DNA of 64,000 nt from Limonium bicolor (lineage: Eukaryota > Streptophyta > Magnoliopsida > Caryophyllales > Plumbaginaceae): NCBI GenBank assembly GCA_023374045.1, contig CM041778.1, forward strand, positions 94,056,839-94,120,838, written 5' to 3'. Positions within the stretch are counted from its first letter, which is position 1. Each line of letters begins with the position of its first letter. Below, piece by piece: positions 1 through 12,996 of this stretch. The position numbers and the translations under genes were made by a program. The notes below the pieces were generated by a model. It saw only the letters and a program-made list of their open reading frames with translations, did not search any database and was not told the origin of the DNA.

Positions 1-2043
1 AGGGTGAATAACCTTTACAAACTATCTCTTGAAAACTCTAACCTTGGTGGAACTCTTTGTCTCAGTGTACAAGATAAAAATCATTCCTTATGGCATTCTC
101 GATTAGGACATGCACATGGCAAATTGCTCAACAAAATCAAAAATAGTAATCTTGTTGTTGGTCTTCCTAAGATAAACTTTCAGATCGACTCTCTCTGCCC
201 TGCGTGTGTACAAGGCAAACATACTAGAGCAAGCTTTCCAGGCAAACCGGAGATGTCTACGACATCCCCACTGGATCTATTACATATGGATCTATGTGGC
301 CCAATGCGAGTTCAAAGCAAAAGTGGTAAGAAGTATGTCTTAGTCATTGTGGATGACTACTCGCTCTGGACATGGGTACTCTTTCTTAAAACCAAGTCGG
401 AGACATTTTCTGAATTTGATACCTTGTTTCACATGATTACTAACAAACTGTCTAACTCTGTTAAAACAATTCGTTCTGATAACGGTACAGAATTTTGCGA
501 TATCCAGTTTTTAGAGTTTTGCAGGACAAAGGGTATAGTGCATCAGATATCAGCTGCTCGTACTCCACAACAAAACGGAGTGGTGGAACTAAAGAATCGC
601 ACTCTAGTAGAAATGGCAAGAACAATGCTCATTGACAGTAACCTACCAGCCTCATACTGGGCCGAAGCCATCAACACAGCTGTATACATACTGAATCGAG
701 CATCCATCCATCCCTTTCTTGGAAAAACACCATACGAGATCATCAAAAGATGACCTCCTTCAGTAAGCCATCTACGTCGCTTTGGTTGTCGCTGCTTTAT
801 TCATAACAATGGAAAAGATAACCTAGGCAAGTTCACCTCCAAAAGCGATGAAGGAATCTTCCTTGGTTACTCATCACAAAGCCGAGCCTATAGAGTACTC
901 AACAAACGCACAAAATGCCTTGAAGAAAGTCCTCACATTCGCTTTGAAGAACTTTCTAATTCGGGTGACTGCGAGAATACCCCTCTAGAACCACATGAAG
1001 ATACCCAAGACACAACTTTTATCGAAATACCCGTAGCAACCATCCCTTTTTCCCAAACACCTCTTCACATAGACTCCTCCTCCGACAGCGACGATGACCC
1101 TGATGACTCGTTCAAAGATGTCTCTCTTACTCCCACTGATGAGCAACAAGCTCAACCCATAATCCCCAATACCACATCCACTCCTCCAAATCATCAAACA
1201 CCAGATGTCTCCACTACCCAACCATCAAGCTCCACAAGAAAATTCCAACAAGCCTCCGCTCACCCAATCACCCAAATACTAAGTGATCCTGCAAAAGGTG
1301 TTCAAACACGCAGTGAAATCCATCGAAATCTCTGTGCATTTAACGCCTTTATTTCTACAATTGAACCCAAAAAGATCCAACAAGCCCTAGGTGACCATGA
1401 CTGGATACTTGCAATGCAAGAAGAGCTACACTCTCTGCAACGGCACTCAGTCTGGTGACTTGTTCCCTGTCCAACAAACCATAAACCAATCGGTACCAAG
1501 TGGGTGTTTCGAAACAAACTAGATGATCAAGGGAATATCTCTCGTAACAAAGCCCGACTTGTGGTTCAAGGATACGCTCAAGCGGAAGGAATCGACTACA
1601 ATGAACTTATGCCCCAGTCGCTCGAATTGAAGCTATTCGCATACTTGTGGGTTATACAGCTCATCGAGGCATGAAGTTATATCAAATGGATGTCAAGACT
1701 GCATTTTTGCACGGCTACATCGACAAGGATGTTTATGTTGCTCAACCTCCGGGATTTGAAAAACCAATCCACCCCGAGTACGTCTACAAGTTAGACAAAG
1801 CATTATATGGATTAAAACAGGCTCCACGGGCATGGTATGAACGTCTATCCTCTTACTTGTTGTCCCAGGGTTTATCAGAGGTAAGGTTGACAAAACTCTT
1901 TTTTACTCTCACCAAAGGTGAAGACATACTCATTGTCCAGATCTACGTAGATGATATAATCTATGGATCCACTATGCCAGAATTATGTACTTTCTTTTCT
2001 GATCTAATGAGTAAAGAGTTTGAGATGAGTGCCCTTGGAGAAT
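1..2043 (+). pseudogene. Copia pol, 5' part: integrase and start of reverse transcriptase (element 1)
   Basis: This is the integrase and reverse transcriptase part of a Copia polyprotein. It shows the HHCC zinc finger ([20 protein letters not shown]), then the integrase core with D in HMDLCGP, D in IRSDNGTEF and E in GVVELKNRT. The RT core follows with [14 protein letters not shown] and YVDDIIYGS. It is not functional: compared with element 2 there are TGA stops at 751-753 and about 1456 where the intact copy has Arg. One base is missing near 1603 in the [14 protein letters not shown] segment. Two compensating indels lie near 1872 and 1905. Two Arg residues have become Leu (DDYSLWTW and VVELKNR). 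The reading is then cut by the Athila-like insertion at 2043 and resumes at 20734. Confidence 0.92.
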
Positions 2044-3414
2044 TGATAAGTGGTGAAATAGTGTTTTCTCAAGGTCTTTATTCACCGTCATTTTATTCGG
2101 TGCATGACTTATTTCACCACTTTATGGAGTATTTTTGTGATTATTAGTGATCTTATACTTTTGACATATTCAAACAGGTAAATACTCATATGAGTACGTT
2201 TTTGAGAGCTTAATCTGAGAATGCATCAATGTTTGAGCACCTCGGGAAGGATGCCAAGCCAACGGGAAGCATCGGAGGAATTCTGGCACAAAAGAAGGAC
2301 ATCCTGGGCCCGACCGACCTTGTCAAGGTCGGTCCGACTCTGCCCAAGCCGTCCCAAACACACTAGAATCGACCGACCTTGGGACCGACCTTGTCCAAGG
2401 TCGGTCAAGCTTAAAAACCTGTCACGTGCCTTGTTCTGAGAGAGTCTGACCGACCCCGAGACCGACCTTGCAAGGTCGGTTGGACGGAATTTTTGCCCAG
2501 AATCTTCTTTTAAAAGGCTACATTTTGGGGCTTTCTTCCCCATCATCCAACACACACGACTTCAGCCTAAAACAAGAGAGAGAGAGAGACGAAAATAAGG
2601 GAGAAAAGAAGAGGAGAAGAGAAGAGAAGAAAGGAGGAAGAAGAAAGTGAATATTTCTACCTCCATTGAAGCTTGGAAGCTCCTCTAATGGCTATTTCTC
2701 CCTTCCCCTTTCTCTTTCCTTTAGCTATGGCTGAGTAGTTCCATTTGTATCCTAGGATGAGGGTTTGAACCCATTTTGCTCATTGAATGCTAGAAACCTA
2801 ACTCATTTATTACTCTTGTTTTATTCCCTTTAATATCAATTAATGCTCTAAATTGATCTCTTATTGCATTTATGGTGGTTTCATTCAATATTTGAGCTTG
2901 AGTTTGGAACTAGACCAACAAGGGGGTAAACCCTAACTTTTGCTTTCTTGATTTTGGGAGTGAATGCTTAGGGCTATTGATTAAGAGTGCTTACATAATG
3001 CTATTTGATGACTTGAACCTCCTTTAATTAAGGGGTTTGATTAATTAGGTAAGAATTGGATTTCCCATGATTTAGGAGTTCATGAGTTGAACTCTAATAA
3101 GCATTGAGATGATGAGTTATTGTTTTGAAGTTCTTTGAGTGAATTAGGTGATTCTCACTATCCTAGGATACTCTCCCCATCCATTCCATACACAAACATT
3201 TTACTATTTTATTGCATTTCAATAGACAAACAACCAAGCTTGCCTCTGGCTAAACCCCCTTTTTTACTGTTTATTCGCACTTAACTAATATACCGAAGCT
3301 TGGGATTTAGAAACCAATTTCCTTGTGGATACGGCACTTGTTTTATTGCAATGAATTGGGTGCACTTGCCCATTTTAGCTAGGTTTAATTACTATGTTTG
3401 TAATTTTCCCAACA
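2044..3414 (+). repeat. 5' LTR of the Athila-like element
   Basis: This 1371-bp LTR has TG...CA ends and is matched nearly base for base by 19350-20728. Near 2300-2485 it contains several copies of an inverted motif built from GACCGACCTTG and CAAGGTCGGTC. A purine-rich stretch (AG repeats) follows at 2572-2650. The copy here lacks about 12 bases present in the 3' LTR within the first GACCGACC unit. Confidence 0.93.
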
Positions 3415-3420
3415 AGTTTT

Positions 3421-3437
3421 TGGCGTCGTTGCCGGGG
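3421..3437 (+). other. Primer binding site (tRNA-Asp type)
   Basis: The sequence TGGCGTCGTTGCCGGGG starts six bases after the 5' LTR. It is complementary to the 3' end of plant tRNA-Asp (family consensus TGGCGCCGTTGCCGGGG) with one C-to-T mismatch. This PBS type is usual for Athila elements. Confidence 0.85.
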
Positions 3438-3618
3438 AAATTGATTATTCAGTTTCCCTAGGTTCGGTACTTTAGTTTTTGTGCATTTAGTACTTTTATC
3501 TTGTTTATTTTATTTTTGGTATTTGTGTTTTTAGTTGTTTGTCTTTATTCTTACATTTCCTTCTACTTAAGAGCATTTGGTGTTGGTGTGGTTTAGGTAC
3601 CTTCTGTTTTCTCGGTGT

Positions 3619-4713
3619 ATGTCAAACACTCGAGCCAAAGGATCTCCACTTGTTAGTCCGAGGCCCGAGCTTGAGCGTTCATTGTTGAGAGCCATCCGAA
3701 CTTTGAAAAATTCAATCATGGCTAATCTAGACCAACCGGGGATAGAAGATAACGGGAACCCACAACAAATGGCTCTCAAAGACTACAACCAGCCGGACAC
3801 CGAAGGGAGACCTTCGGCCATAGTCCTACCTAAGTTGACACCTCAAGAGGCCGGACAATGGGTATTCAAGACCCACTACATCACTGCTGTCCGGGACTTA
3901 GGAAAATTCAGCGGAGCAAATCCCGATGAAGCTCCCAACCACCTAAGTCTCTTCCTTGACTTTTGCAACTCATTTGGTAAAGCTGGAAGAGTTAATGAGA
4001 GGATACGCCTGCAGCTCTTCCCTCACTCACTTTCCGACGCTGCATCAAAATGGTATAGGAGCTTACTGTCAAAATCAATCCATACTTGGGCACAAATGGC
4101 TCAAAAATTTCTTGCCAAGTATTACCCCACAAGTAGAACGAGGCAATTAATTGGAGAGATTAATACCTTTTGCCAAGAGCCGGGAGAGACACTTTACAAT
4201 GCATGGGATAGATTCAAGGACATGTTTATGAATTATTCCCACCACGGCTTGGATGACCAATCACTATGTCTATCATTTTTCAACGGTCTCGACGACTCGA
4301 ATAGACTACTTGTGAACTCCTCAGCTGGAGGAAGCTTTATGACTAAGTCACCTCAAGAGGGGATGGAACTCCTAGCGGTGATGACTAGTAACACAAGGCA
4401 ATGGTCCAAGCCAAAGGGCAGAACACCAAGAGCAGCGGGTCTCCTACATGTTGAGCCCACCGACCACCTTTCCGCTCAACTATCTTCACTCACTAAGATG
4501 GTGGAGAAGTTAGCTATAGCTCAAAAAGAAACAACAAAGTCTATAGCTTCTTCATCATCACCCTCTCCATTTGCTTCTACTTCAATCCAAGAAGGGTGTG
4601 CAATTTGTGCGGGTCCTCACGAGACCCACTTTTGCGAAGGCAAAGTTTATGCCGATCCACATGAGAATGTAAACTTTGTAGGCAACCGCCCCGGATACAA
4701 CTACAACCAATAG
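3619..4713 (+). pseudogene. Athila-like gag (N-terminal part)
   Basis: This encodes the capsid-type Retrotrans_gag domain that packages element RNA. The start is set at the first ATG, 3619 (MSNTRAKGSP). The open frame begins slightly earlier at 3577, but only with non-ATG codons. The core spans roughly residues 95-270 of the product and includes ASKWYRSLLSKSIHTWAQ, FLAKYYPTSRTRQ and LYNAWDRFKDM. These match the Athila gag wording (AKAW, FLAKFFP, LYEAWERFKD). A possible zinc-knuckle remnant (CAICAGPHETHFC) lies near the end. TAG at 4711-4713 is an in-frame stop, and the same frame continues through the Gln/Pro-rich linker into the protease. The stop therefore looks like a mutation inside one gag-pol ORF. 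Confidence 0.88.
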
Positions 4714-6363
4714 AATGCCCCATGGAGGAACCATCCAAACTTCTCATGGAGAAGCAATGACCAAATCCAAGGGGGATCGAGCAATGCTTCCAACAATCCC
4801 ACGGGATACCGGCCACAAGGGTCGTCTCAAATGTCCAACCCACAAATAGGTTACCGACCACAAGGAGCACCTCCGGGCTTTCAACAACAACACCAACAAC
4901 ATCAACAACAACCTCCTCCTCCTTCCACGGATGCCAATGCCGAGCTAAGCGACATGATGAAGAATCTTGTCTCGGTTGTGCACACTAAAGCGGCTGATTT
5001 GGATGCTTTTAAAGCAAGTCAAGAAGCCACCAACAAAAGGGTTGAAGCTCAACTTGAAAGCATCTCCCAACAACTTGCTCAAAGACAACCGGGTGTTCTT
5101 CCAAGTCAAGCCAAGCCCAATCCGAGAGAGCAAGCGAAAGCGGTAACATTAAGGAGTGGGAGACTACTTGATCCGTCATGCTCACAAGAGGACATGGAGT
5201 CCCAAGAAGATGAAGCTCAAGAAGAAGAGCAAGAGATTGTTGAGGAGCCACCATCTCCACCTAAGGAAGTTTCCAAGGAGAAGGAGTCTCCTGAACCTTC
5301 TACTTCTACTACTCTTGCAAAACATCTTCCCCCCATTCCTTTTCCCAATAGACTCAAAAAGAAAAATTTGTATGAACAATTTAGGAAGTTTCTAAGCATT
5401 TTCAAGAAATTAACAATTAACATTCCTTTTTCTGATGCTTTGAAACAGATGCCGATTTATGCTAAGTTCATGAAGGACATCATAGCAAACAAGAGATCGC
5501 TGGAGAAAGCGGAAACCGTCCACCTCACCGAAGAAGTTTCAGCGGTTCTACAAAGAAGTCTACCTCCAAAGCTTGGAGATCCTGGGTTGCCTATCATTCC
5601 TTACTATATTGGTGAAATTGACTGTGGTAGTGGGTTATGTGATTTAGGTGCTAGTATAAATCTTATGCCTCTCTCAACTTTTAATAAGCTTGGAATTGGT
5701 AAATGCACTCCCACTCCCATTCAATTGCAACTAGCGGATAGATCTTTGGTTATCCCTAAAGGGAAGGTAGAGGACTTGGTAGTAACTGTTGGTACATTTG
5801 TTTTCCCAGCTGAGTTGATTGTAATAGACATGGAGGAGGACCAGAGAGTGCCACTGATTTTGGGTAAACCTTTCATGAGAACTGCTAGGACCCTTATAGA
5901 TGTGGAGAAAGGCAAAATAATTCGGCGACTTCATGATGAAAAATCAGAATTTGACATGTCTAAAGTAGTGAAGAGACCCTCACAGGCTGAGGCTGTTTTT
6001 GCTATAGATGTCATAGATTCAATCGTGCAGGATCACTCTCTATCTTTTGTTAAATCTGATGCCCTTGAATTAGCTTTGTTTGAGGCTTGTTTTGAACAGG
6101 AGTTTCATCCAAAAATGATTGAAATGGTGGCTGAGTTGAACAGCAGATTTTCTGGCCATAGACCACGCTATCCGCCACCCGAACCATTGGAACGAGCTGC
6201 TCAGAAGCCGTTGCCCTCGATTGAGAAGCCTCCCACTATGGAGATGAAACATCTACCCTCTCATCTTAAATATGCTTATTTGACTGATCTGTGTGTTCTA
6301 CCTGTTATTATTTCTTCTTCCTTGACAGGTGCACAAGAGGAAAGTCTGATGAGGGTGCTTTGA
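4714..6363 (+). pseudogene. Athila-like gag C-terminus and aspartic protease
   Basis: This region continues the gag frame. It begins with an Asn/Gln/Pro-rich linker and an acidic stretch (DEAQEEEQEIVEE) near 5210-5245. A retropepsin-like protease follows: the active-site motif CDLGASINLMP (5638-5670) stands where DTGAS/DLGAS is expected, with the ILGKPFMRTA flap-side motif near 5857. The protease would cut the gag-pol polyprotein. The frame closes with TGA at 6361-6363, in a segment that reads VLxNHKRAIGWTIADIKGISP. Family members have Arg at the stop position, so it is probably a CGA-to-TGA change. The reading then goes on in frame into the reverse transcriptase. Confidence 0.87.
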
Positions 6364-9140
6364 AACCATAAACGGGCTATCGGGTGGACTATAGCCGACA
6401 TCAAAGGGATCAGCCCTCATTTCTGCACCCACCGGATATTCATGAAAGATGACTACAAGCCATTGGTCCAACCTCAGAGAAGATTGAATCCGAATATGAA
6501 GGAGGTTGTCAAGAAGGAAGTTCTTTAACTCTTAGATGCGGGGATTATCTATGCCATCTCCGACAGCAAGTGGGTAAGCCCCGTGCAAGTGGTCCCAAAG
6601 AAAGGAGGAGTTACCGTCGTCCCCAACGAAAAGGGTGAGGTGGTGTCTCGGAGGACTACCAATGGTTGAAGAGTCTGCATCGACTGCCGGAAGCTGAACA
6701 CCGCCACCAGAAAAGTCCACTTCCCTCTCCCATTCATTGATCAAATGCTCGAGAGGTTGGCGGGGCAAGACTATTACTGCTTCTTGGATGGATACTCGGG
6801 GTATCTCCAAATCCCCATAGCTCCTGAGGATCAGGAGAAGACGACATTTACATGCCCGTATGGGATGTTTGCCTACACCCGGATGCCTTTCGGGCTTTGC
6901 AACGCCCCGGCCACATTTCAGAGATGCATGATGGTGATCTTCTCCGAATTCCTAGAAAAAAGCATTGAGGTCTTTATGGATGACTTCTCCGTCTTCGGCA
7001 CCTCCTTCAACATTTGCTTGGACAACCTCGAAGCTATCTTGATCCGGTGTGAAGAGACAATCCTTATGCTAAATTGGGAAAAAATGTCATTTTATGGTGA
7101 GAGAAGGAATTGTATTGGGGCACAAGATCTCTTCAAAGGGTATTGAGGTTGACAAGGCTAAAATTGAAGTTGAAAAGCTACCTCCTCCAACATCAGTGAA
7201 AGACATTCGAAGCTTCCTGGGTCATGCCGGTTTCTACAGAAGGTTCATAAAAGACTACTCTAAAATCTCAAAGCCTCTCTGCGACCTTTTGGCCAAGGAT
7301 GTTAAATTTGAATTCACCGAGGAGTGCCTTAATGCCTTCAACACCCTCAAACAATGCCTTATATCTGCGCCTATCGTGGTCTCCCCCGATTGGAGTTTAC
7401 TGTTTGAGATCATGTGCGACGCTAGTGACTATGCGGTGGGGGCGGTCCTTTGTCAGAAGAAGGAAAAGATATTGAGGAGTATCTATTATGCTAGTAAAAC
7501 TCTCAATGATGCCCAAAATAATTACGCCACCACCGAGAAGAAGCTGTTGGCAGTGGTTTTCGCCCTTGACAAATTCTGATCCTATCTCTTGGGCAGCAAA
7601 GTTGTAGTGCACACCAACCACTCAGCGCTGAAATACTTGTTCAACAAAGGTGATGCAAAGCCTAGACTTCTCCGATGGATTCTTCTCCTTCAAGAATTCG
7701 AGATAGAGATCCGGGACAAACCGGGTGTGCAAAACATAGTAGCTGATCATCTATCTCGAATGGAGGCCCCTGATGATGGTGTGCCAATCAATGAATTCTT
7801 CCCCCAACAAGAGCATCTTCATGATTGCAGAGACCGGTGACCCATGGTACACGGACTTTGTGAATTATTTGGCAAGGGGGGTGGTCCCACCAGAGATGAC
7901 ATATCAGCAAAGAAAGAAATTCTTCTCGGACGTTAAGAGGTATTTCTGGGAGGACCCTTTTCTTTTCAAAGTTTGTGTTGATGGGGTAATCCGGAGATGT
8001 GTGCCCTTGAGTGAAGCGTAGAAAATTTTGATTCACTGTCACTCGGGTGAAGCCGGTGGACACCACGGTCCGGCACGAACAGCGGCCAAGGTTCTTCAAG
8101 CCGGGTTTTTCTGGAAAACCCTTCATAAGGATTGCCACTCGTTCGTTGCCTCCTGTGACCAATGTCAGAGGCTCGGGAACGTCTCACGCAAGCATGAGAT
8201 GCCTCTCAACATAATGATAGAGGTCGAGTTGTTTGATTTATGGGGTATCGATTTCATGGGCCCCTTCCCATCTTCTTGCTCCAACTTGTTTATTCTTGTG
8301 GCGGTCGACTATGTGACCAAGTGGGTTGAAGCAATTGTAACCCCGACTAATGACGCCAAAGTTGTGATCAAGTTTCTGAAGAAGAATATTTTCACCCGGT
8401 TCGGGGTGCCGAGAGCCATATTGAGTGATGGCAGATCTCATTTATGCAACAAACAATTTGAAGCTCTGATGAATAAATATATAGTGAGACACAAGGTTGC
8501 CCTTCCGTATCACCCACAATGTAATGGCCAAGCTGAGGTCACCAACAGAGAGCTCAAGTGGATCCTCTAAAAGACAGTCAACTCCTCAAGGAAAGATTGG
8601 TCCATGAAGCTCGATGATGCATTGTGGGCATATCGGACCGCCTACAAAACTCCAATAGGTATGTCCCCGTTCCGACTCGTCTATGGTAAGGCTTGTCACT
8701 TGCCGGTCGAGTTAGCGCATAAGTCATATTGGGCGGTGAAGGCCCTCAACTATGACCTCAAGAGCGCCGGTGACAAGAGACGGTTCCAATTGACCGAGTT
8801 AGAAGAGATTTGGGAGGAAGCCTACAAAAATAACCGCATCTACAAGGAAAAAGCCAAGAAATGGCATGATAAGATGATTGTGAAGCGGGAGTTTCACGAA
8901 GGCGGCCGAGTTCTCCTCTACAACTCGAGGTTGAAGTTATTCCCCGAGAAGTTAAAGTCTCATTGGGCTGGTCCTTTCACGGTCACAAGGGTCACCCCTT
9001 ATGGAGCTTTTGAGCTGAAGAATGTCAAGGGGGAGACTTTCATGGTCAACGGTTCCCGGCTAAAGCATTATCATGGAGGAGACATTCAAAAGGTTGAAGC
9101 TCGGGCTCTTTACTTAAGAGACCCTCCAGGTTCCTTCTAA
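6364..9140 (+). pseudogene. Athila-like pol: reverse transcriptase, RNase H and integrase (decayed)
   Basis: This region would copy element RNA into DNA and integrate it. RT motifs seen are WTIADIKGISP, the FLDGYSGYLQIPIAPEDQ segment and the catalytic FMDDF (about 6975). RNase H shows CDASDYAVGAVL and TTEKKLLAVVFALDKF. The integrase has an HHCC finger (HCHSGEAGGHHG, CDQCQRLGN) and a core with GIDFMGPFP, LSDGRSH and QAEVTNREL. Lesions are stops near 6526, 6667, 7577, 8020 and 8568, one extra A near 7080 (frame 1 to 2) and one extra base near 7815 (frame 2 to 3). The end at 9140 follows the usual C-terminal region ([16 protein letters not shown]). Translation of a full pol from this copy is not possible. 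Confidence 0.9.
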
Positions 9141-10521
9141 CCTTAACTTTGGTCTAGCCAAAGACCTTAAAAAGACGGGCAGCTTTCCGGGAGGCAACCC
9201 GGACTATTTGCACCTTTACCTTGCATTATTTTCTCATTTAAGTTATGTTAGTTAGTTGCTTATCCTATGCTTTTTTTATTGTATGTTCTGGTTATTTTTG
9301 CGTGTTGAATCTGTTTTTGGATGATGATAAGTGTTGTAGGCAAGAAAACAAACATTTTGGGGAGATTCTGGTCTCGACCGACCTTAGGACCGAACTTGCA
9401 AGGTCGGTCGAGTCCAAGATTTCCAAATCGTCAAGCTACTGACTTGGACCGACCTTGCGACCGGACTTGCAAGGTCAGTCGGGTCAAAAAATTTCAAAAC
9501 CAAAACTTTCTGGAATCGACCGACCTTGCGACTGAACTTGCAAGGTCGGTCGGGTTAAAAAATTTTAAACCGGTAACACACTGACTTCGACCGACCTTGC
9601 GACCGGACTTGCAAGGTCGGTTGGGTCAAAAATTTTGAAAAATAAAAAATAAAGAAAACAACGCGTTTTTGAAACGAAAACCCTTTTCCCCTTCCGTATG
9701 TTCATCCCCAGCCTCCCGACACCCCAATTCGCCAACCTTTCCCCCGCACAACACCACACCCACCAACCTCCCTGCGCGCACCCACACCACACCATCTAGT
9801 TCTCCGACGACCGCAGCAGCCCTGGTCGACGCCACCCACCACCACCACACGAGCCGCACCAGTCTCCGACGCCGTCGCCTGCTGCTTCGCCACTAGCCAG
9901 CCCCTAAATCCCTAAAATCACCAAATCTTCCCCAAATCAATTTCACTCAATTTCTCGCCCTAAATTTGTCCATTTTTGCTCAATTCCTTCTTTAAAACAG
10001 CAAGGTATATGATTCTAGCCCTACTTTACCAAATTTGTTCACTTTTTATTGAAGTTACATTATGGGCTCAAGTCAATACGAACCAAATAGGGCATAAGGT
10101 GGTATTTCTTATTTTTGGCAAAATTGATTTGGGAATGTAATTTAATTGATTGTTTTAGGGTTTGTGTGTGGAATTGGGCAAGGCATTGTGGCATTATTTG
10201 GGTTTAGCATAATGTGTGTACTTAATGTCTTCACTTGAATTATCTATGTCTTAAATTGAATACTTTGTTTAGCATTAATCAAGGGTGTTTAAACTTATGC
10301 TAATTGCTTTGTGAATGCTGCTGGATGATGGAAAGCCTAATTGAGCCTATATTGGTTGCATTTTGTGTCTGCGAGTTATTCTCACCTAACTTGTGAAACC
10401 TTGACAAATTGGTAGTGTGCTTGGTGGGGAGTTATCATTTTGATTGAATTGATAATTTTTAGCAGGTACTGGGTGAGCTGCGTACACTTTTAATGGACAT
10501 GTGGAGGTTCTTCGAACCGGG
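9141..10521 (+). other. Post-pol spacer of the Athila-like element
   Basis: No convincing ORF is present. It starts with a box around 9187-9204 containing GGGAGGCAACCC, a motif commonly found just after pol in Athila/Tat elements. Next come four ~70-bp tandem units (9374-9627). A C-rich low-complexity segment follows (9690-9900) whose reading frames are Pro/His/Thr-rich on one strand and Gly/Val-rich on the other. The sequence then turns T-rich and intron-like, with a possible splice donor (CAAG|GTATATG) near 10003. The segment ends at the solo LTR insertion. Confidence 0.6.
9374..9627 (+). repeat. Four tandem ~70-bp units with GACCGACCTTG inverted motif
   Basis: Units start near 9374, 9446, 9516 and 9587. 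Each contains GACCGACCTT, a short loop and AAGGTCGGTC (one arm reads AGGTCAGTC), so each can fold as a hairpin. The same motif occurs several times inside both LTRs of the element. Confidence 0.8.
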
Positions 10522-12639
10522 TGTGGATGGTGATTTTCGGTATGAGGGGGGGTTCTATGTAAATGACTAAAAGCCTAGATCCTAAAATGCCATTCTGTGG
10601 AGGGTGAAAACCCGTTTATTATGGCATCCCTCAAAATACCTACTCTTATCGTCCCTCTTTCCCAGAAAGCATAAGGGGAATGCTATGTGCTGATTGAGCA
10701 TACACCCGCTCTTCAATGGGCTCCACGCGGACTGTCCCAAGGGCGAAAATTGACTAGAGTCGCCACCTAGTTTGACCTAAGGAACTAGGAAGGAAAGATG
10801 AGGGTTCTAAGAACCGTTAATGACTCTGAGATTGTTGCCTATGGATGGGAGTATCTGGTCAGATCAGAGATTCTATGTGGTTCACACTGGGTTAACACCC
10901 CTCAGAAGGGGCAACGACCACGACTCGGATTGGTGCCCGAGGAAACCTCGGTCCACAATTGTCGGGATTGCCTTCTTTCAAAACCTTATTAGAGAGATTC
11001 GGTTAATGCCGAAGGATAGGATTAGGACGGGAAGGAGAGAGTGGATGAGGCAAGCTTTTCTGCCAAGCTAACGCCAAGAGAAGAATTGGTGAATTCGAAT
11101 GAGTATAGAATGAAGATTTGGAATGGTCTGAGGTTGAGTGAATTAGAAAAGACTTGAAGTCTGATGGTTTGAAGTTTGTGGGAGCCGAAGAAGGTTTGAG
11201 TGTATCGAGAGGCGTGAAGAATGCCTTAGAGGGGAAAAAGATTTTTTGTTTGGAATGGGGTCGCACCCGAGATGGGCTGCCTACGTACTCAACTCCCTTT
11301 TGAGATCAGACCTTACGTAGTTCAGGGTTTTGGGGTCTGTGAGACATTCGAGTTCGGGAGATGTTCGAGTCTATGAGACGCTCGGGTCTGTGAGACTTTA
11401 GAAGTTTGAATGAAGTTGGAATTTGTAAGAGGATTTGAGTTTAAGGTGAGTTGGAGTTTGAATGATTTGAGTTTGGATAATGATCTGAGTGTGTGAGGCA
11501 ATTGAAGTTTGGGTAAGGATCCTGGGTTTTTTTGGATTTGAGATTCTGAAAGCGATTGAGGAAAATCATTTTATTGTAAAAGGGCGGATAATCCCGAGGG
11601 ATTACCCTATGTACCCCCTCGAACACGACACTTAATTAATGGTAAGTGCCGAGGCTCGAAAGATGGGGCAATGAATTTATGTCGAAAAATAGGATTCAAA
11701 GAAACACCATGAAGGAGATGTTCTCGGTCGAACCCTAATAACGTCTCTAACTCCCGGGTTTTAAAACGTTAAAAACCAAAAACATTGAAATCGAGCGGAA
11801 GGGAGTTAGACGATTCTAAAATCCCGGCTGCAACTAGGAAGGTCGTTACTTCCCTAGCACCCCGCCTTGTAAAAATCTAGGCTGCAATTAGAGGAGGTTT
11901 GTCACCCTAATGCCCCGCCTAAAGAGATCCAGACTGCGACAAGGGAGGTTACGACCCCAGTGCCCCGCCTCGGATTTTTATTTCGGAAGAGGGACAAGTG
12001 ATGTCTAACTAGGAGAAAATGTTTTGAAAATGTTAGACATTTCTTGTTCCTCAAAAACGGCTTATTTCGAGTTTGAAATCTAAGTTAGAAAACTTTGAAT
12101 TTTGTTCGGAATTCTCGACGAAGAAACACTGATTTTGAGAAATTTTTTTAGGATAAAACTTTCTGTATATGTGAGAAGAACTTTCTCCGTTGTGAGAAAA
12201 GTTTTCTGTGATGTGAGAAGAGTTTTTCCTTTTAAATTCCACAAAATGGTTTCGGTTTGAAATAAAGAGCTGTTTGAAATCTTTGAAAAGATTTTTGATT
12301 TTTTCGAAAAAGAATGGGATTTACAACTTGAGTTTGAATTGGATGAATTGAATCTGGATTTGAATTGAATGGAATAGGATTTGAATTGAATTGGGCTGAA
12401 TGAATTGGGTTTGAATTGAATTTGGGTTGGGGTGGAAAATGGGCCGGGTCAAAGTTAGACCAAGTAAAAGTCGGGTTGGTCAAAGTTGGACCGAGTCAAA
12501 GTTGAGTCAAGGTCAAAGTTTGGGTTGGTCAAGGTTGGACCAGGTCAAGGTCAAAATTCAAGTTGGTCAACGTTCGGGTTGATCAAAGTTGGGTCAAGGT
12601 CAAACTTGGGTTCAGGTTGAAGCGGGCTTTGTTTGGGGT

Positions 12640-12790
12640 TTGGGTCGAATTGGGCCTTGTTGGGCTTTTGGGCCCTGTTTGGTGTTTGGGCTGAATTGGG
12701 CCTTGTTGGACTTTTGGGCCCTGTTTGGTGTTTTGGGCTGAATTGGGCCTTGTTGACTTTTGGGCCTTATTGATTTGGGCTGAAATGGAT
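12640..12790. repeat. GGGCC-rich tandem repeats inside the solo LTR
   Basis: About three units of roughly 55-65 bp share the phrases GGGCCTTGTTGG, TTTTGGGCCCTG and GGGCTGAATTGGGCC. Just before them (12420-12610) there is an irregular array of GTCAAAGTTGG/GTCAAGGTC words. Antisense reading frames over this region are repeat artefacts. Confidence 0.7.
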
Positions 12791-12996
12791 TTTTGATTGG
12801 GCCTTGGAGTGGCCTTTTGAAATGGTCTTTGGAATTGGATCAAATATGGGCCTTGTTTGGATCTTGAAAATTAGGCCTTTGGATTGAAGGTGAAATTGAA
12901 CTTCAAATGAATTCGGATTTGAACTTATTCTTTGTGTTTTTTTTTTGGTAAAGTTTTTTAATGAAATTAGGGATGGTTTAGGATAGGCTATAAAAG

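Noticed and set aside
3421..3437. Possible tRNA gene fragment
   Set aside because: Only the 17 bases complementary to a tRNA 3' end are present; this is a primer binding site.
9374..9627. Regular palindromic array resembling a CRISPR array
   Set aside because: The spacers are not unique sequences, units are ~70 bp with near-identical content, and the context is a plant retrotransposon.
9626..9896. Pro/His/Thr-rich ORF on plus and Gly/Val-rich ORFs on minus strand
   Set aside because: Low-complexity C-rich spacer between pol and the solo LTR; no domain or conserved start. Complementary biased composition creates open frames on both strands.
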